Numbered from the stretch's first letter, positions 9,131 to 20,395 are shown. The stretch is 64,000 bases of DNA from Zymoseptoria tritici IPO323 (GCF_000219625.1 NC_018203.1:496001-560000); one strand, 5' to 3'. Notes: generated by a model from the letters alone, not told the origin. Made by a program: numbers and translations.

Positions 9131-12100
9131 TCACTACTACTACCAACAGACGAGAAATCGCTTACTATACCAACCGGTAACCGCACTAACCACCACCATT
9201 AACCAAATCCACCAGACCATGAAGAGCACTGGAGCATGTGTTGACGGGAGACCTTACAAGCTCCATGCCCGACATTGACTACTTCGATGCTGGATGATGG
9301 TATTCGCATAGAGAATGACAGAGCTCTCACGCTGCTTCTCTGCTTCTGAATCGGCCATTAGCGATGGCCAGTACGCCGACCAGGAGTCGAGACGATTGAG
9401 AATGGCAACGTTGATGAAGAAAGATGGTCAGCAAGGGCCAGGTACTGTATGCGATGGTGATCGCGGCGGAGGCATATTGCTGCATACAATCATGTGTCGG
9501 ATATTATGCTTCGTTGGGACAGCGGTGGGACACTCGTAGAAGAGCTGCGACCGAGCTTTGTCGTCAGAAGCATATGTATCGCAGCATGGCTAATTGTCGC
9601 TCAAACTCCAGCGCCGATCAGAGTAGAAAGGCTCTCCTTGCCAGAGACAACGACGAACAGCCGCCTGTACGAACAGCTTGTATCCTGGATACGGATACAG
9701 ACCCGTGTCCTCATTTCTGGTCTTTGCAGCGGTCTCCATCTTGATGGGCTGCGGCGTCCTCTTGTTTGATTGCGACCGGGCGTAGAGCTGATGCCAGACG
9801 TAAACATGGACATGCACACCCTCGACCATCTCTGTGGAGCGACTACGCATAGATGCATTTCATATTGGCCAATCCGAGACCGAGACAGACGCTTTCAGGA
9901 GTCGATGAACACTGTCACTGGAAGAGGTCGAGATCGATTCGTCGGTCCGCTTTGGGCGAGAATGTGTCACTGTAGAGGGGATCGAGCAAGAGTCGGATGT
10001 GCTGAATACAAGGCATGCTGAACATGAGCTGAATGGACACAAGGTTATGCTGGACATGACTGTCGAGGGTATCGAGGCGGCGACAGGATATTGCGGAGAG
10101 CACGACAAGTAGTGGACCGCTGAGACATCATGGTATACGAAGAGAGAGAAGCGAAGTCATTGTTCGTCTATTTGAGCTACGGAGCAGGCGTTAGCAAGCC
10201 TTGCACATCTCCACGCAACAAAGGGAGCATTGCACATACAGATTCCTCCAACTCGCGCAGCAGCTGTTCGGAGCATTGCTCCTGGTACTTCTACAGGCCA
10301 TGTCAGCTGTGGAACTCAAACAAGACCAAATCGAATGCACCCACTGCTTGCAGCATCTCCCGCAGGAGTTGCGCCTCGGCGGCCTCGCGCTCAAGATCTG
10401 CTTCGTCGCATGTCAGACGGAACCCGGCGAGCTTGCGTGTGGGAACATACCGGCGGCCGAGTCGTTGGAGGCGGGCTGCTTGCGGGCGGCCGGCATGGTG
10501 GTATTCGTTTGAGCTGCACGGTATAAGGATTAGAAGGCGTCCGCTTCAGGAGTCGATAGCTGAGACTCGTACAGAGAGAGGCCCTTGGCCGTCCGCCTGG
10601 TGGTTCTAAGAAGCACTTCGTCAGTATCAGATGTTGGAGGAGTGCGAAAATCGAATACTGACTTCTTTCTTTGACCATTTTGGCGGTTGTGTTGGTGTAT
10701 TTGTATGAACGACATTCAAGGACTGGACGAAACGTCATTTCACTGTTCTTAAGCGACTGCCATGTCGTTTCTGTTTCCTGGGTGACAGCTTACACAGCCT
10801 CCTTTATCTTGAGCCGATGCCCTCCGGCCTTGTCGCTGCCGATCGGGTAACAAGGGGCAGTATCGATTGCGGGTGATCAACAGATTGACGTATAGACAAA
10901 GATTTCGTTTCCAGTGAACATACCTAGGTAGCACGACGGCAGGACGACTGGAAAAGCGAGGCGTCAATGAAATACAGGTCATGGTTGCTCGAACTGAAAT
11001 ACTTTCATGTACACGCCCTGTCCTCGTACTTATCTTCGCAAACGATGGGCGCAGGTCATCGCGGCAAGCATGCACGAAGATTTCTTCCAGCGATAACATT
11101 CTTCAGCAATGACATTTTCCAGCAATGACATTTTCCAGCAATGAAATTTCCAGCAATGACATTTCCCATCCTTCCATAAATGACATTTCCCATCCATGAA
11201 TGACATTTCCCATCTACTCTCTCTACCAACTTTCGACTCCTTGATCGTATCCAAGTTTGATCGAACAATGTCTGTAGGCTCCAAAGCAGCTACAGTAAGC
11301 AGCGGAGCCGATGGAGCCTGTCGAGGCTATGCTGCTGCGATCGTCAAGTGTAGGATTGAGGTGTCCGTTCCAGACGAGACGAAGCGATGAAGGGGTGCAG
11401 GCTGGGCCGGGGCTACTACTTGACGATGAAAGGCATGGCAGCGACCCCCGTCCCCGCAGCACCTAGTCCATGATGCAATGGTCGCTGAACTGGCTATGAG
11501 GGCGGTGGAAAGAGAAACGACCAGCGCCGAGTTCGCGGGTCTCCGGTCTCGCAGTCGAGATAACGCGATGTTGCACTCGTGGTGCTGAGATAATTGGTGA
11601 TTTTCTGGTTCCCTATCTATATTCTAGGTAGATGATGAGCAGTTCAAACTGTCTATCGAAGAGAAGACGGATCTATCCGGGGAAATAGCAAATCGACCGC
11701 ATCCGGGACCAAACAGGACTGGACCCCGTCTAGGAGCGCAAAGAGATCCGGAATCCGAATGGTGAGGAACAGAAGATCAAACCGTGATCACTGCGCCCAG
11801 AATCGAGAAGTGATGTAGTGCCGGTATGGAAAACAAGCAAGGGTCAAGACCCGACTCAAACCGATGGCTGAACACTACCTTAGATCGTCCACGTCCAGTT
11901 ATTCCATCATGGAGAGTACTGAGTCCTTTCGAAGCTCAAACAGTCCGGTAAGAGCTCGAAAGAAGAAGAAGAAAAAAGCTTGTCTCCTGCTCCGAGGCAA
12001 TGCATCTCGTTCTTCCGTCAAGCTCTCCCATCACCTTCTCTAGTCAGTCGTATCCCTGAACCCGAAAGTTCGGTGATTGTCTCCAGAGCTTGCGCCCAAA

Positions 12101-12205
12101 TCTGCTACTGTATTGGGTTGCGAAAACGATGTAATGCCCTGACCGGGCCTGACGTTCATCGGCAGGAGTTCAGGCATTCCCGTGCATTGGATTCTTCGGC
12201 GAATG
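9131..12205. other. Host DNA with no confident gene
   Basis: Overlapping open frames on both strands (9315-9769 plus, 10130-10609 plus, 10201-10512 plus) show no consistent coding frame or domain. The frame at 10201-10512 includes ECTHCLQHLPQEL and might be a remnant, but I cannot identify it. A short tandem repeat lies at 11084-11215. Confidence 0.4.
11084..11215 (+). repeat. Short tandem repeat, about 17-bp unit
   Basis: Seven or eight imperfect units of the form ttccagcaatgacattt, grading into ttcccatccatgaatgacat. The units differ by small indels and substitutions. Confidence 0.85.
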
Positions 12206-12240
12206 TCAAAGGCTGACCGCGTAGCCTCCCCAGCCTCGAT

Positions 12241-12522
12241 TCAGCTCGTTGATGAACGCTGCTCTTCTGCCGTTTTGAATGGAACTTTGGCGAGCGCTTC
12301 GAATGGATCGGCATCTTTGCGTGCGCTGTTCGTGGAGACTAAGGTCTGTAGTAGAGCGACAGAGAGTACTGGCGCGTTGCAATACTGAGCAGCTTTGGCG
12401 GCGTTGGAGCATAGCTTGTTGTGCTGCAGAGGAAGTATGCCGATAAGGACTTCGAGCGCAGGAGCGCATGTCGACACTGCCGCTGTAGTAATAAGACGTA
12501 GTATCGAATGGTATGAGACCAA
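12241..12522 (-). pseudogene. Possible fragment of a Tad1/jockey-like LINE
   Basis: A 93-codon open frame containing RLITTAAVSTCAPALEVLIG followed by ILPLQ. This resembles the segment after the reverse transcriptase of fungal LINEs, where a 'tGA.rTTp.aALEvltGi.PL' pattern is conserved. No reverse transcriptase core, endonuclease or poly-A tail is visible nearby, so this is at most a short fossil. The match rests on one motif recalled from the family, so confidence is low. Confidence 0.3.
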
Positions 12523-13177
12523 CAGGCTGAAACTCTAGGGAGTATGGCTTAGCAACTGGACGATTGGAAAATGGAAGCGTCAACGTTAATGTTATATGAC
12601 CGCTCTGCCTTCTTCTCGGAAATCTTCGTTGCAAGTACCTTGATCGGGGAAGTTTTTCGCCGACTTGTCTTATGGAAATGTAGGTCTTAAAGTCTAATGT
12701 GTCCATCTTTGGCATATCAGACATCGAGGAGGCGGCTGTCCACATCTTGTCGAGAAGCCATCGATGCCGACCGACTTTAAGCAGCCATCGTCATCGCTTT
12801 GCAGCACATGTAGCGCCATGTTCTACTCGGAGATTCCAAGCTATCGACCGGATAACATGCTTACGTAGTGGTCAGAAAACGAGTGAAGAATGGAGATTGA
12901 AGGTGCCATTCTTTGAATACTTGCGTTGCTACTTCTTTCTACTCCCACCATCCGTCCGTGGCCCAGTATTAATCATTCGCCGCTCTCTATTCTTGCCAGT
13001 CTGATCCCAGTCTGATCGCCAACCTTGAGGTCGCTGCCTGTTCTCTTCTGCTTGGCGGTCTTTCCGGTCTCCGATACCGAGCTGCAGAAGTGATGCAATC
13101 GCATTAACAGTCTCTTGCTGTCCTCGTTGTCAGTCCAAGAAGTGAAGCAAGCTCGATGCTTCACGCCTTACCTTGTT

Positions 13178-13936
13178 CTAGACGAGCTCTTGCCCATTCT
13201 TCAGCTCAAGGTGCAGTCTGAAGTCCGGCTCATCGTCGTAAAAACAGGCGTCCCTCTCGAGCGTCTCCCTCGCACCCGTAACCAGATCCTTGACCTTGAT
13301 GCCGCCGCAAGTGGACAGCTCGCAGCGGTCATAGCCCGCAGGCCTGTCGGTCCAAGCTTCGAAGTATCGGAAATGAAGTCTGATCCTCTCAACAGGCGGC
13401 TGCGTGATGAACATCTCGTTCGGGAGATTTGGGATATTCCCTCTTCCATGTTCAATGTAATGCTCGATACGCGCGTCCAGGTGGAACATCTCTGGATCGT
13501 AGCGACTGCGGAGGTCGAACGTCAAGTCTCTGACGGTGTCGGTGGCGTGGAACAGCAGCGGGTTAATGCGAATATGAGGTGTATTGGCCGGTGACAAAAA
13601 CAGGCGACGCTAAAGCTGATTGGAGGCGCGAATTGTGTCGTTGAAGATGCGAGATATGCGCCTGCAGCGGAGGAGTTCGTTTTCGGAAAGGTTGTTCAGG
13701 ATGCTCTCGAGCATTTCGGTGATTCCGAGGACTTGGTGGCATTGTGGCGTGGGAGCTGGCGGAGCTCTGTATGTAGGCAGGATCGGAGAGGAAGGGTTTT
13801 GGGGAGGCCGGGTCGGAGGAGAGACTTCATCGGAAGCATGGTGAAGCTTGGTTTCGCATGTGTTGTTGTTGTCGTGCTCTTTATTGCTGTTCGTGAAAGC
13901 GCGGACTTGAGCAGCTCCTTCTGCTTGACGAACCAT
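13178..13936 (-). pseudogene. F-box domain protein, disrupted by one in-frame stop
   Basis: Minus strand, ATG at 13936 in a good context (CCAATGG), stop at 13178, 252 codons. An N-terminal tail rich in Ser, Thr and Pro precedes an F-box-like segment at about residues 69-105 (VLGITEMLESILNNLSENEL then RRISRIFNDTIRAS). The part after the stop is typical of the short F-box proteins common in Dothideomycetes: an RINPLL block, a TQPPVERIRL block near residue 190 and a C-terminal basic/acidic region. A single TAG at 13610-13612 interrupts the frame where the context suggests CAG (Gln), the kind of change RIP makes. F-box proteins recruit substrates to SCF ubiquitin ligases. The outer LTR retrotransposon sits about 150 bp upstream of the start codon. 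Confidence 0.7.
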
Positions 13937-14088
13937 TGGACGGTAATCGACTGCAAGTTTTTCCCGCCTGGGTCGGAGATCGTATCGTGCTATTACAACA
14001 ATGTGGGCCAGCGATAATGTCGTCGTTGATGAAGTTTGAGCTGATGGTTGTGGAGGTGAAGTGAAGTGGGGTTTGGAGCAAAAGCTTG

Positions 14089-14092
14089 AAGA
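14089..14092. repeat. Target-site duplication of the outer LTR element, left copy
   Basis: AAGA immediately before the 14093 LTR; the partner AAGA is at 30148-30151. A 4-bp duplication fits Ty3/gypsy integration. Confidence 0.8.
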
Positions 14093-14267
14093 TGATCAAA
14101 AAGCGGAAAAAGAATGATACTCATTTATGAGGGCGGAGGCCCTTAAGCTATATAGACTAACTGAAACGAGCGAGTCATATAATAATAACGAGCCTTTAAG
14201 TGAAACGGTGCCTGAGGCTTTAAGGGTTTTAAGTAAACCTGAGCGAGGTTTTTGGTGTTTTTGAACA
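14093..14267 (-). repeat. 3' LTR of the outer element
   Basis: 175 bp, begins TGATCAAAAAGCGG and ends TTTTTGAACA on the plus strand. Partner at 29973-30147. Confidence 0.95.
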
Positions 14268-14278
14268 TCCTCCCCTTT
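14268..14278 (-). other. Polypurine tract of the outer element
   Basis: On the minus strand AAAGGGGAGGA directly abuts the LTR. This is the expected primer site for plus-strand DNA synthesis and fixes the element's orientation. Confidence 0.8.
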
Positions 14279-14769
14279 GGTGAATGCGTAACCTTAAGCG
14301 TTCGTAACAACCTTAATTGAAGGCTTAGGTCATATGTTAATGCCCTTAAGTGGGTGTGCGTGATCTCGATCTAGGAGGTCCGTAATTGCTCGGAAGGTAA
14401 AGGCTTAAGTGCAATCGTCTAGCTAATTCTAGTAGGTAAATAATCCAATTTACGTACTATCACAAGCCTTAAGCTGGTAACTGCTAGCATGTGGTCGAAT
14501 TTACCAGCAGGTCGCCCCTCTAAGGGCACAAAAGCGACTGCGTTCTTCTTTTCAAACCCTCTCTCTTTTATTAACTTCCGCAACCCTTTCCTTCCCTTTT
14601 CCTTAGACCTTTATATAGTCTACGATCACTATACCTTACAACATCACAACACACCTTAAGTAATAGTCGCTACGGCGAAGGGTAACGAAGACAAGCGCAA
14701 GAAAGACGACAAGAGCAAGGACGACAAGGTCGACAAGCAGCTCCGCCGATCTCCTCGCAAACCACTGTC

Positions 14770-16836
14770 ATGTCTCGGCGTGACCGCATAGAGTACACTA
14801 AATTCGGGTATGAGCAAGCCACCGGTCACAAGTCGGCATACGATGCTTATCGCGATAGGCTTGACATGTCTGCCTTGAGCCTTGGGTCTAAGCTACTAGG
14901 CATACGCGCTCCTATAAGTAATAATTACGAAATCCCTTAGCGCAACCCTTAACTAGCGAACTAGGGCCGTGGCTTAAGGAGTCGCACTACTGCACAAGGT
15001 TGGGACCCTACGATGCCTCGCAACGTCCTTAACTGCTCTCCGGATCTTCGTAGCTTGTACCCTAAGCTAGATCGCTTCGACCCTTAAGGAAACATTAATA
15101 GCACTGCTATGCACGCCTCTCTCGGCGCTCGACTTAAAGCTCTCCTTACTCCTAGCCTAGCCTCCAATCGCATCGCGGTTACGGACGTATAGATAAGGGA
15201 AGTGATGTATTGTCTGATCATAGTGTCGAATGCGCCTATTAAGTACCTTCGGCAATTTCTAGCTGCCTTTACGATTTCCTAACTCGATGCCTTGATCGAT
15301 AGACTTTAAGCGTTTAAGCTGGGCGATCTGCGCAGCTTGGACTAGCGTGAATCGGACGGTTACCTTATTAGGGCCTGCAAGCAATAGCGTCTAGTCTCTC
15401 TTTTTACTTAAGCTCTCGGTAGCAGCCCTTAAGAAGGCAACTGTAGCTACGAGTCCGGCAAGCGCAAGGCCGGTCCCTTTAAGTTATGCCGTAGTAGTAG
15501 AGGCTGCTTTAGCTGCTGTGCTAACTATAGCTATACTAACTACTACGATCGCTGTTCGGTTGGAGATTCTAAACTCTAGGGAAAAACTAGGACTAAGAAG
15601 AGGAACCCGAAGGCTAAGGAAGGTAATAACGATGCGGAGGACGAGTAGGTAGACTTTAAGGAGGAAGTCTTAATTCCGCTCCTAGAAGAGCCTATCCAAG
15701 TGCCCTTAAGCCCGCCGCCTTCTAGCCCTAGACCTTTCGATTCTAGATCCGGTAGAGTTACGCAGCTGCTCAACCTATTCCTTACTAGTTAGACGAATAT
15801 CGCCGACATAGAGGACATTAACTTAATAGCTGTCGTAGCTCGTTCCCCTAACTTGAGGGGTCCTTTGTCTGCTCGTAAGGAGATGGACACTACTCCTTCG
15901 CGGCCAGAGCGTCCTTACTTGGATCCTTTAAGGGGGTTCGGTGGATCTCCGGGTGCTAGGCCTTTGTCCTTCTAGCTTCCTAAGAACTACGCATAAGGAA
16001 TGCCTATAACTATAGATAACATGTATCGCCGCGACAACCCTTAAGCTGGGCGTACGACCCGTCCGGCTAACGCACCTCTACTCTTCCGCACAGGGCAACA
16101 AGGTTCCTCTAGGCCTGGCCCCGCCCTCTTCCCGACAGGCGATCGTTAAGGCACTCCAGCGCCAGGGCCCCCTAGTTTAAGTACTCGTCGGGGCCCGCCT
16201 CCTCGGCCGAGCAACATGCCTGCTCCCGTTCAAAACGCACCAGCTCCAGCTCGTCAATCTCTAAGCCTACCGTTCTATAATGCGGCGGAGGACTTCGTAG
16301 ATCTAATGTACGAAGGAGAGAGGCTCTTATACGCTATTGATTAGACCTTAATACTAGCACGGACCGGCTTAACTAATAATTACGACCCAATTCCAACCTT
16401 CTCCGGCCGCCTTGTACACGAGCTAGTGCTTCCCTTAAGCGGTTTCGCTACCTAGGGGAACCTGTTCTTTGGCACGGCTCCTCGGGCTAACAATGGACAT
16501 TAAGCATACGGCGCAGAGGGCCTAACAGTTCCTTAAGGAAGCTAACGCACGCGCGTGTACACGGAGCACATTAAGCAGCTCTACCGCAACCGCTTTAACA
16601 AGCGCTACTCCGTGTATCAAGTCGTCTAGATGGCTCTCTCGCGGGCTTAAGTGCGTCTTAGGGCTAATTAAGGCATCACTCCTTAGATGCTGCACTTGCA
16701 GGCGGTGATGTTAGCCCTTAAGACGCAGCTTATTACCAAGAAGGAAGAAGATGCTAAGAGGGAGCAGGCTAAGAAGGGTTAATTCGGGTCTAAGTAGGAT
16801 CGGTGGAAAATTCGTGGGCTTAAGCAGGAGCACTAA
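14770..16836 (+). pseudogene. Antisense accessory ORF of the outer LTR element, RIP-stopped
   Basis: A single plus-strand frame of 688 codons runs from an ATG at 14770 to a TAA at 16834-16836, interrupted only by roughly twenty TAG/TAA codons at places where Gln or Trp would fit. The frame is otherwise coherent. The start reads MSRRDRIEYTKFGYEQATGH; the middle has acidic and Lys-rich parts followed by a Pro-rich stretch (about 15660-16260); later come LPFYNAAEDFVDLMYEGERL and a basic C-terminus (KKEEDAKREQAKKG). It lies between the end of pol (16992) and the 3' LTR, on the opposite strand. Upstream (14560-14660) are a pyrimidine-rich stretch and TATATAG, and a Lys-rich frame from 14663 (ATA, possibly a RIPed ATG) may be a first exon. 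Function unknown; no family recognised. Confidence 0.65.
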
Positions 16837-16991
16837 AAGCGTTGTTTTTCTTGTTTTTCTTTTTTCTGCATGCGATGCAATGCGATACGACGCTAGAAAG
16901 CTAGCGCGAAATAAATGTATAATAGCACTTTAAGGAATGGCCTTAAGTACAGAAAACATAAAATAAAAACCCTCCGGGGGATCTATCAAAC

Positions 16992-18923
16992 TTAGGCCCT
17001 CGCATTAACCTTTCGTTTAGACTTGAAGGTTGGCTTCCTTCGTAGCTACACCGCAGGATCACGAGGAGCTTCCCTTGTGTTCTGGGGTGGTCGTCGACGG
17101 GGCATAACTACAATAGTGTCCTCGTTATTACCCGACTCCCCTTAGGGTTTAAGTAGAGTCTCCTGGAGCTCGGAAGGGATTACAAGTAGTTCCTCTTCCG
17201 TTTCTTCTATAACAGGCTCCGCGGGGATAGGAACAGTTGCTGCAACAGGGTTGACTTAAGCGTCTTCCCTTGATGTTGCTGCTGCATTTACCGGATGCAT
17301 AACCGGCTAACTTAAGGGTGCTAACTTCTTTAGCTCCCTAAGACGTTTCTTTTCGAGAGTAGCCTTAAGTTTCTCTACCTCCTTAGCATTGTCTCGATTC
17401 GCGCGTGAAACATCTCTATGCTTCCTTCGGATCTTATTAGTAGCGAGTTTAAGCTTATGTTAAAACTTTAGCTAATCGTTAGTTTTTAAAGAATCTAAAG
17501 GTTTGCCCTCCCCTAAAAGGAATCGAAGGGCTCCTAACCGTTTAAGCTGCTATAAAGACAACTTGTCCTACTTCTGCTTAGGGATAGTCGCTAGAGTAGA
17601 GAAACTTAAGCGTAGATTAAGTGCAAGATTATCACGCAAGGAGTCCTCAAACTCCTAGCCAGCGGCCTTAAGTAAAATCTCCTGTCTACAGCGCTTCTAC
17701 TAGTCCCTAAAACTAGTGCAGTTAGCGCGGATTAGGCGATCACTATGCACTTAATGCTTAACTACAGACCCGTCGTGGGACTCTAAGGTATACGTACCAA
17801 GCCAGCTTCGCTTAATTACCTTAAAGGGACCTACGAAGGTCGGCTGGAGCTTCGTCTTAGTCTTATTTGAGACAAGAACAAAGTCTCCCTCGATAAACTT
17901 GCTATTAGTTTCCTTAAAGGTGTGTCCACTAATAGCGCCGGCTCTTACTACTTTCGTAAGCAGCTTTTCTGCGGCAATCGTCCTAGCGTTCTACATTACT
18001 TAATACCTGGATTTAGGATCCTCGGGCTTAAGCTGCATCGGACGCAGGTACGGATAATCCTCAAGTATTCGGGGTTGCTAGCCGAACAAGAGGAAGAAGG
18101 GGCTGTATCCACAACCGGACTAGGCCCGGATTCGGCTTAAATACAGCGCCTTAGGAAGGTACAAGTCCTAAGCGTGCACGCTTTTACTATAGCACATCTT
18201 AGAGAGGATCCAGCCGAGAACACCGTTTAAGGCTTTAACCTTCCCGTTCGTGCGGGGATGGTAGGGCGTCGTCAGCCTATAGTTGGCTTAAAGGGTATCT
18301 ATAAGGATATTAAACGCCTTGCTTATGAAGTTCGATCTATTGTTACTAAGGACTTCCCTTAGGGGTCTAAAGTTCGTATAGATCTCTTCTTAAACAAAGC
18401 GAGCGACCGTCTCGGTTTCTTGATTCGAGGTGGCCCTTGCAACCGGCCAACTAGTAGCATAATCTACGGCTGTGATAATGTACTTGTTACTATTAAGTGT
18501 AATAGGCATTAGGCTAATAACATTAATCGCCTAGCGCTTAAATAGCTTGAGCTTAGAATTAGCTTGGTGGAATCGCGGCTCCTACAGGGGACTCCGGGAC
18601 TTCTTCTTCGTGGCCTAACACTAAGGGCAAGTAGAAGCGTAGTTATAAACATCCTGTTCAAGTGACTACTACTAGCCCCTTGCTCGAAGAATGCTGCAGA
18701 CGCCGGGCAGTGCGAAGTGCCCGTAGTTATTGTAGTAGCGTTTAAGGAAGTCCTAACAGAATTCCGGATCTACGTAGGGTACAAGGCTTCTATTAGCCTC
18801 GCAATAATACAGGAGGTCGTCCTTAAGGATAAGATCTGACACCTTCTTTTCAATCAAGCGGCTTAGCTTCTTGTTCTCGGGCATCTCCCCTATAGTTTTG
18901 AAATAGATCACTCTATTAACTAC
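16992..18923 (-). pseudogene. Outer element pol, 3' part: integrase and C-terminal extension
   Basis: Continues the minus-strand pol frame broken by the nested insertion. At 18923 downward the frame reads EVVNRVIYFKTIGEMPENKK, then a region with the His/Cys zinc-binding layout of retroviral-type integrases, then a catalytic core with ITAVDYATS and, later, LTTPYHPRTNGKV, typical of Ty3/gypsy integrases. Two catalytic-region aspartates appear changed to Asn (AINVIS for an expected W.ID.I block; SNNRSNF for SD.GSNF), consistent with G-to-A changes. The C-terminus is charged and coiled-coil-like (KEVEKLKATLEKKRLRELKK) and ends in a basic tail before TAA at 16992-16994. Many RIP stops make it non-functional. 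Confidence 0.8.
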
Positions 18924-18928
18924 CTCAC
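18924..18928. repeat. Target-site duplication of the nested element, left copy
   Basis: CTCAC immediately before the 18929 LTR; partner at 25730-25734. It lies in the outer element's integrase coding region. Confidence 0.95.
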
Positions 18929-19257
18929 TGTTAGAAGCACCTCGAGAGGGAATGTAGGCTTGCACCGAAAACAAATGGTTGTAGAATGTAACGAGTCGAT
19001 TCGATAAGGAAGGGAATGGACAAGAGCGTCCCCCGAGGCTATGTACCCGCCCTTCGTGTTGCCAAATGCGTCCCTCCGCCTAGACCAGGCACCGGTCGCA
19101 GTCCGACGTCCGCTCGGGGGCTATCGTGCGCCCGTAAGGTTCGTCCCTCTACAGGATGTCCTAGTCTGGGCCAGATAAGATAGCACCGGTAATCTGTAGT
19201 GCCAGGATGGTCCAGGTTGGGACAGGTAGGGGGCGTCATCGTAAGGGTGTCCTCACA
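18929..19257 (-). repeat. 3' LTR of the nested element
   Basis: 329 bp, plus strand TGTTAGAAGC...CCTCACA. It contains TCGATTCGAT at 18996-19005, which can pair with the sequence beside the 5' LTR (see the primer-site entry). Confidence 0.95.
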
Positions 19258-19260
19258 TTG

Positions 19261-19276
19261 CCCCCCTCCCCTCTCT
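19261..19276 (-). other. Polypurine tract of the nested element
   Basis: The minus strand reads AGAGAGGGGAGGGGGG three bases before the 3' LTR. This is a strong polypurine tract and confirms the orientation. Confidence 0.8.
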
Positions 19277-19364
19277 GCAACTAACCTCAGTTGCGGTGGA
19301 AAATTCATAAGCTGTTAGCTGCCAGATGTCCTAATCTGGAAGGATTTGCGGGTCCGTGGCGTCG

Positions 19365-19493
19365 CTATATTAATTTAATTCTTCTTCCAAACTTTCTCTC
19401 TTCTTCACCAACTACCAAAAAGTGAGTAATCTGGGGTGGTGCTAGTATAGTCCAGTTTAGGTCCAGCAAGGCTAACATTAGCGCAGACACACT
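19365..19493 (+). promoter_or_regulatory. Putative promoter and 5'-UTR intron of the antisense gene in the nested element
   Basis: TATATTAATTTAATT near 19365 is followed by a CT-rich stretch (about 19380-19400), a common fungal promoter layout, then a likely 5'-UTR intron: donor GTGAGT at about 19422, branch GGCTAAC at about 19470 and acceptor GCGCAG at about 19486, just before the ATG at 19494. The elements are read by eye and transcription is not shown. Confidence 0.5.
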
Positions 19494-20395
19494 ATGTCTT
19501 CCGCCGCCGCGGCCCTTGTGCGCAACGATTACGCCAAAAAGGTCCGCAACGGGGCTTTTAACCACAATCTGTGCTTCAATTGCATTAAAGACGTCAAGCT
19601 GAACAAAGACTTAACTAAACTATGCTAGTTAGGGCTAGAGAAACCTATTAAGGGCATTACTACCAAATGCGCCGGCTGTCTAGACGACAGAAATGCCGAT
19701 TGTTTCCAGGTAGGATATTTCTGGACTGTTCTAGAGTCTTCTGGATCTAGGCTAACCCTAAATAGCTCCCTCCGGCCTATAAGGGCGAGTGGGACACTAT
19801 TAATGCCCAGATTCAAGCAGAGTACGCTAATCCGGTGGTGAACGCGGACAACAGGAAGAAGTTGAGGAGTAAGGTGCTCCTATTTGCTAGTTCGATTGAG
19901 TTATATATGCCGTTCTGGCTCATTTTGGACTAGTATGCTGACAGTTAGCGCCTTAGGGAGCTAGGAAACAGCGTTCGCGGCCCGGAGGGTCTCACTTTGC
20001 ACTAGGGTACCCGCGAGTAGGACACGACGGGTCAAAAGGTCAAGAAGCGGGACAGGTCGGCTGCTGCTTATATAGAGAAGGCCGTGAGTGTACCGTTCTG
20101 GCGCATTTTGGGCTATGCTAACGCCAGGATGTAGGAGCAGGCTGCTGCCGGGACCCCGAGGGCCAAGAGAAGCCGCCTAATTGATCTAAAGGGCGCTATT
20201 ACGGTCTAGTCGTTAATAGACAAGCTTAACAAGTACAAGACTGCCTTGCATCGCAACAGCAAGGCCCTGGAGAGGTTCAATTCGTACGCTAGGGGTACGG
20301 GAAAGACCAACAGGGAGGCGTTAAAGGCTTTGGTAAGCACTACGGCCGCTTAGGAGCGTAGAGAGGACGCTTCGGACGAGGATAGCGATAATTGA
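19494..20395 (+). pseudogene. Antisense spliced Cys-rich gene of the nested LTR element
   Basis: Plus-strand gene opposite to gag-pol. Exon 1 is 19494-19709; a 56-nt intron (19710-19765; donor GTAGGA, branch GCTAAC, acceptor AAATAG) joins exon 2, 19766-20395, which ends at TGA. Splicing gives exactly 281 codons in one frame. Residues 27-70 carry two cysteine clusters, C27-x2-C30...C44 and C59-x2-C62-x7-C70, suggesting a zinc-binding module. The remainder is charged and helical (EYANPVVNADNRKKLRSKVL, LIDKLNKYKTALHRNSKALE) and ends in an acidic tail (DASDEDSDN). A handful of TAG codons at Gln/Trp positions (first at codon 45) interrupt it, as expected from RIP. Function unknown; the Cys layout resembles fungal Zn-binding modules but no family is recognised. 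Confidence 0.7.

Noticed and set aside
12206..12745. 179-codon minus-strand open frame
   Set aside because: Arg/Ser-rich shadow of the frame at 12241-12522, which has the more protein-like composition.
14770..16836. Gag of a separate plus-strand retroelement
   Set aside because: A gag with zinc knuckle is already present on the minus strand, and LTRs, polypurine tract and pol all define one minus-strand element; no second set of LTRs surrounds this ORF.
15000..17000. Frequent cttaag sites as a designed or regulatory motif
   Set aside because: Explained by RIP converting CTCAAG/CTTGAG (CpA or TpG to TpA) into the palindrome CTTAAG.
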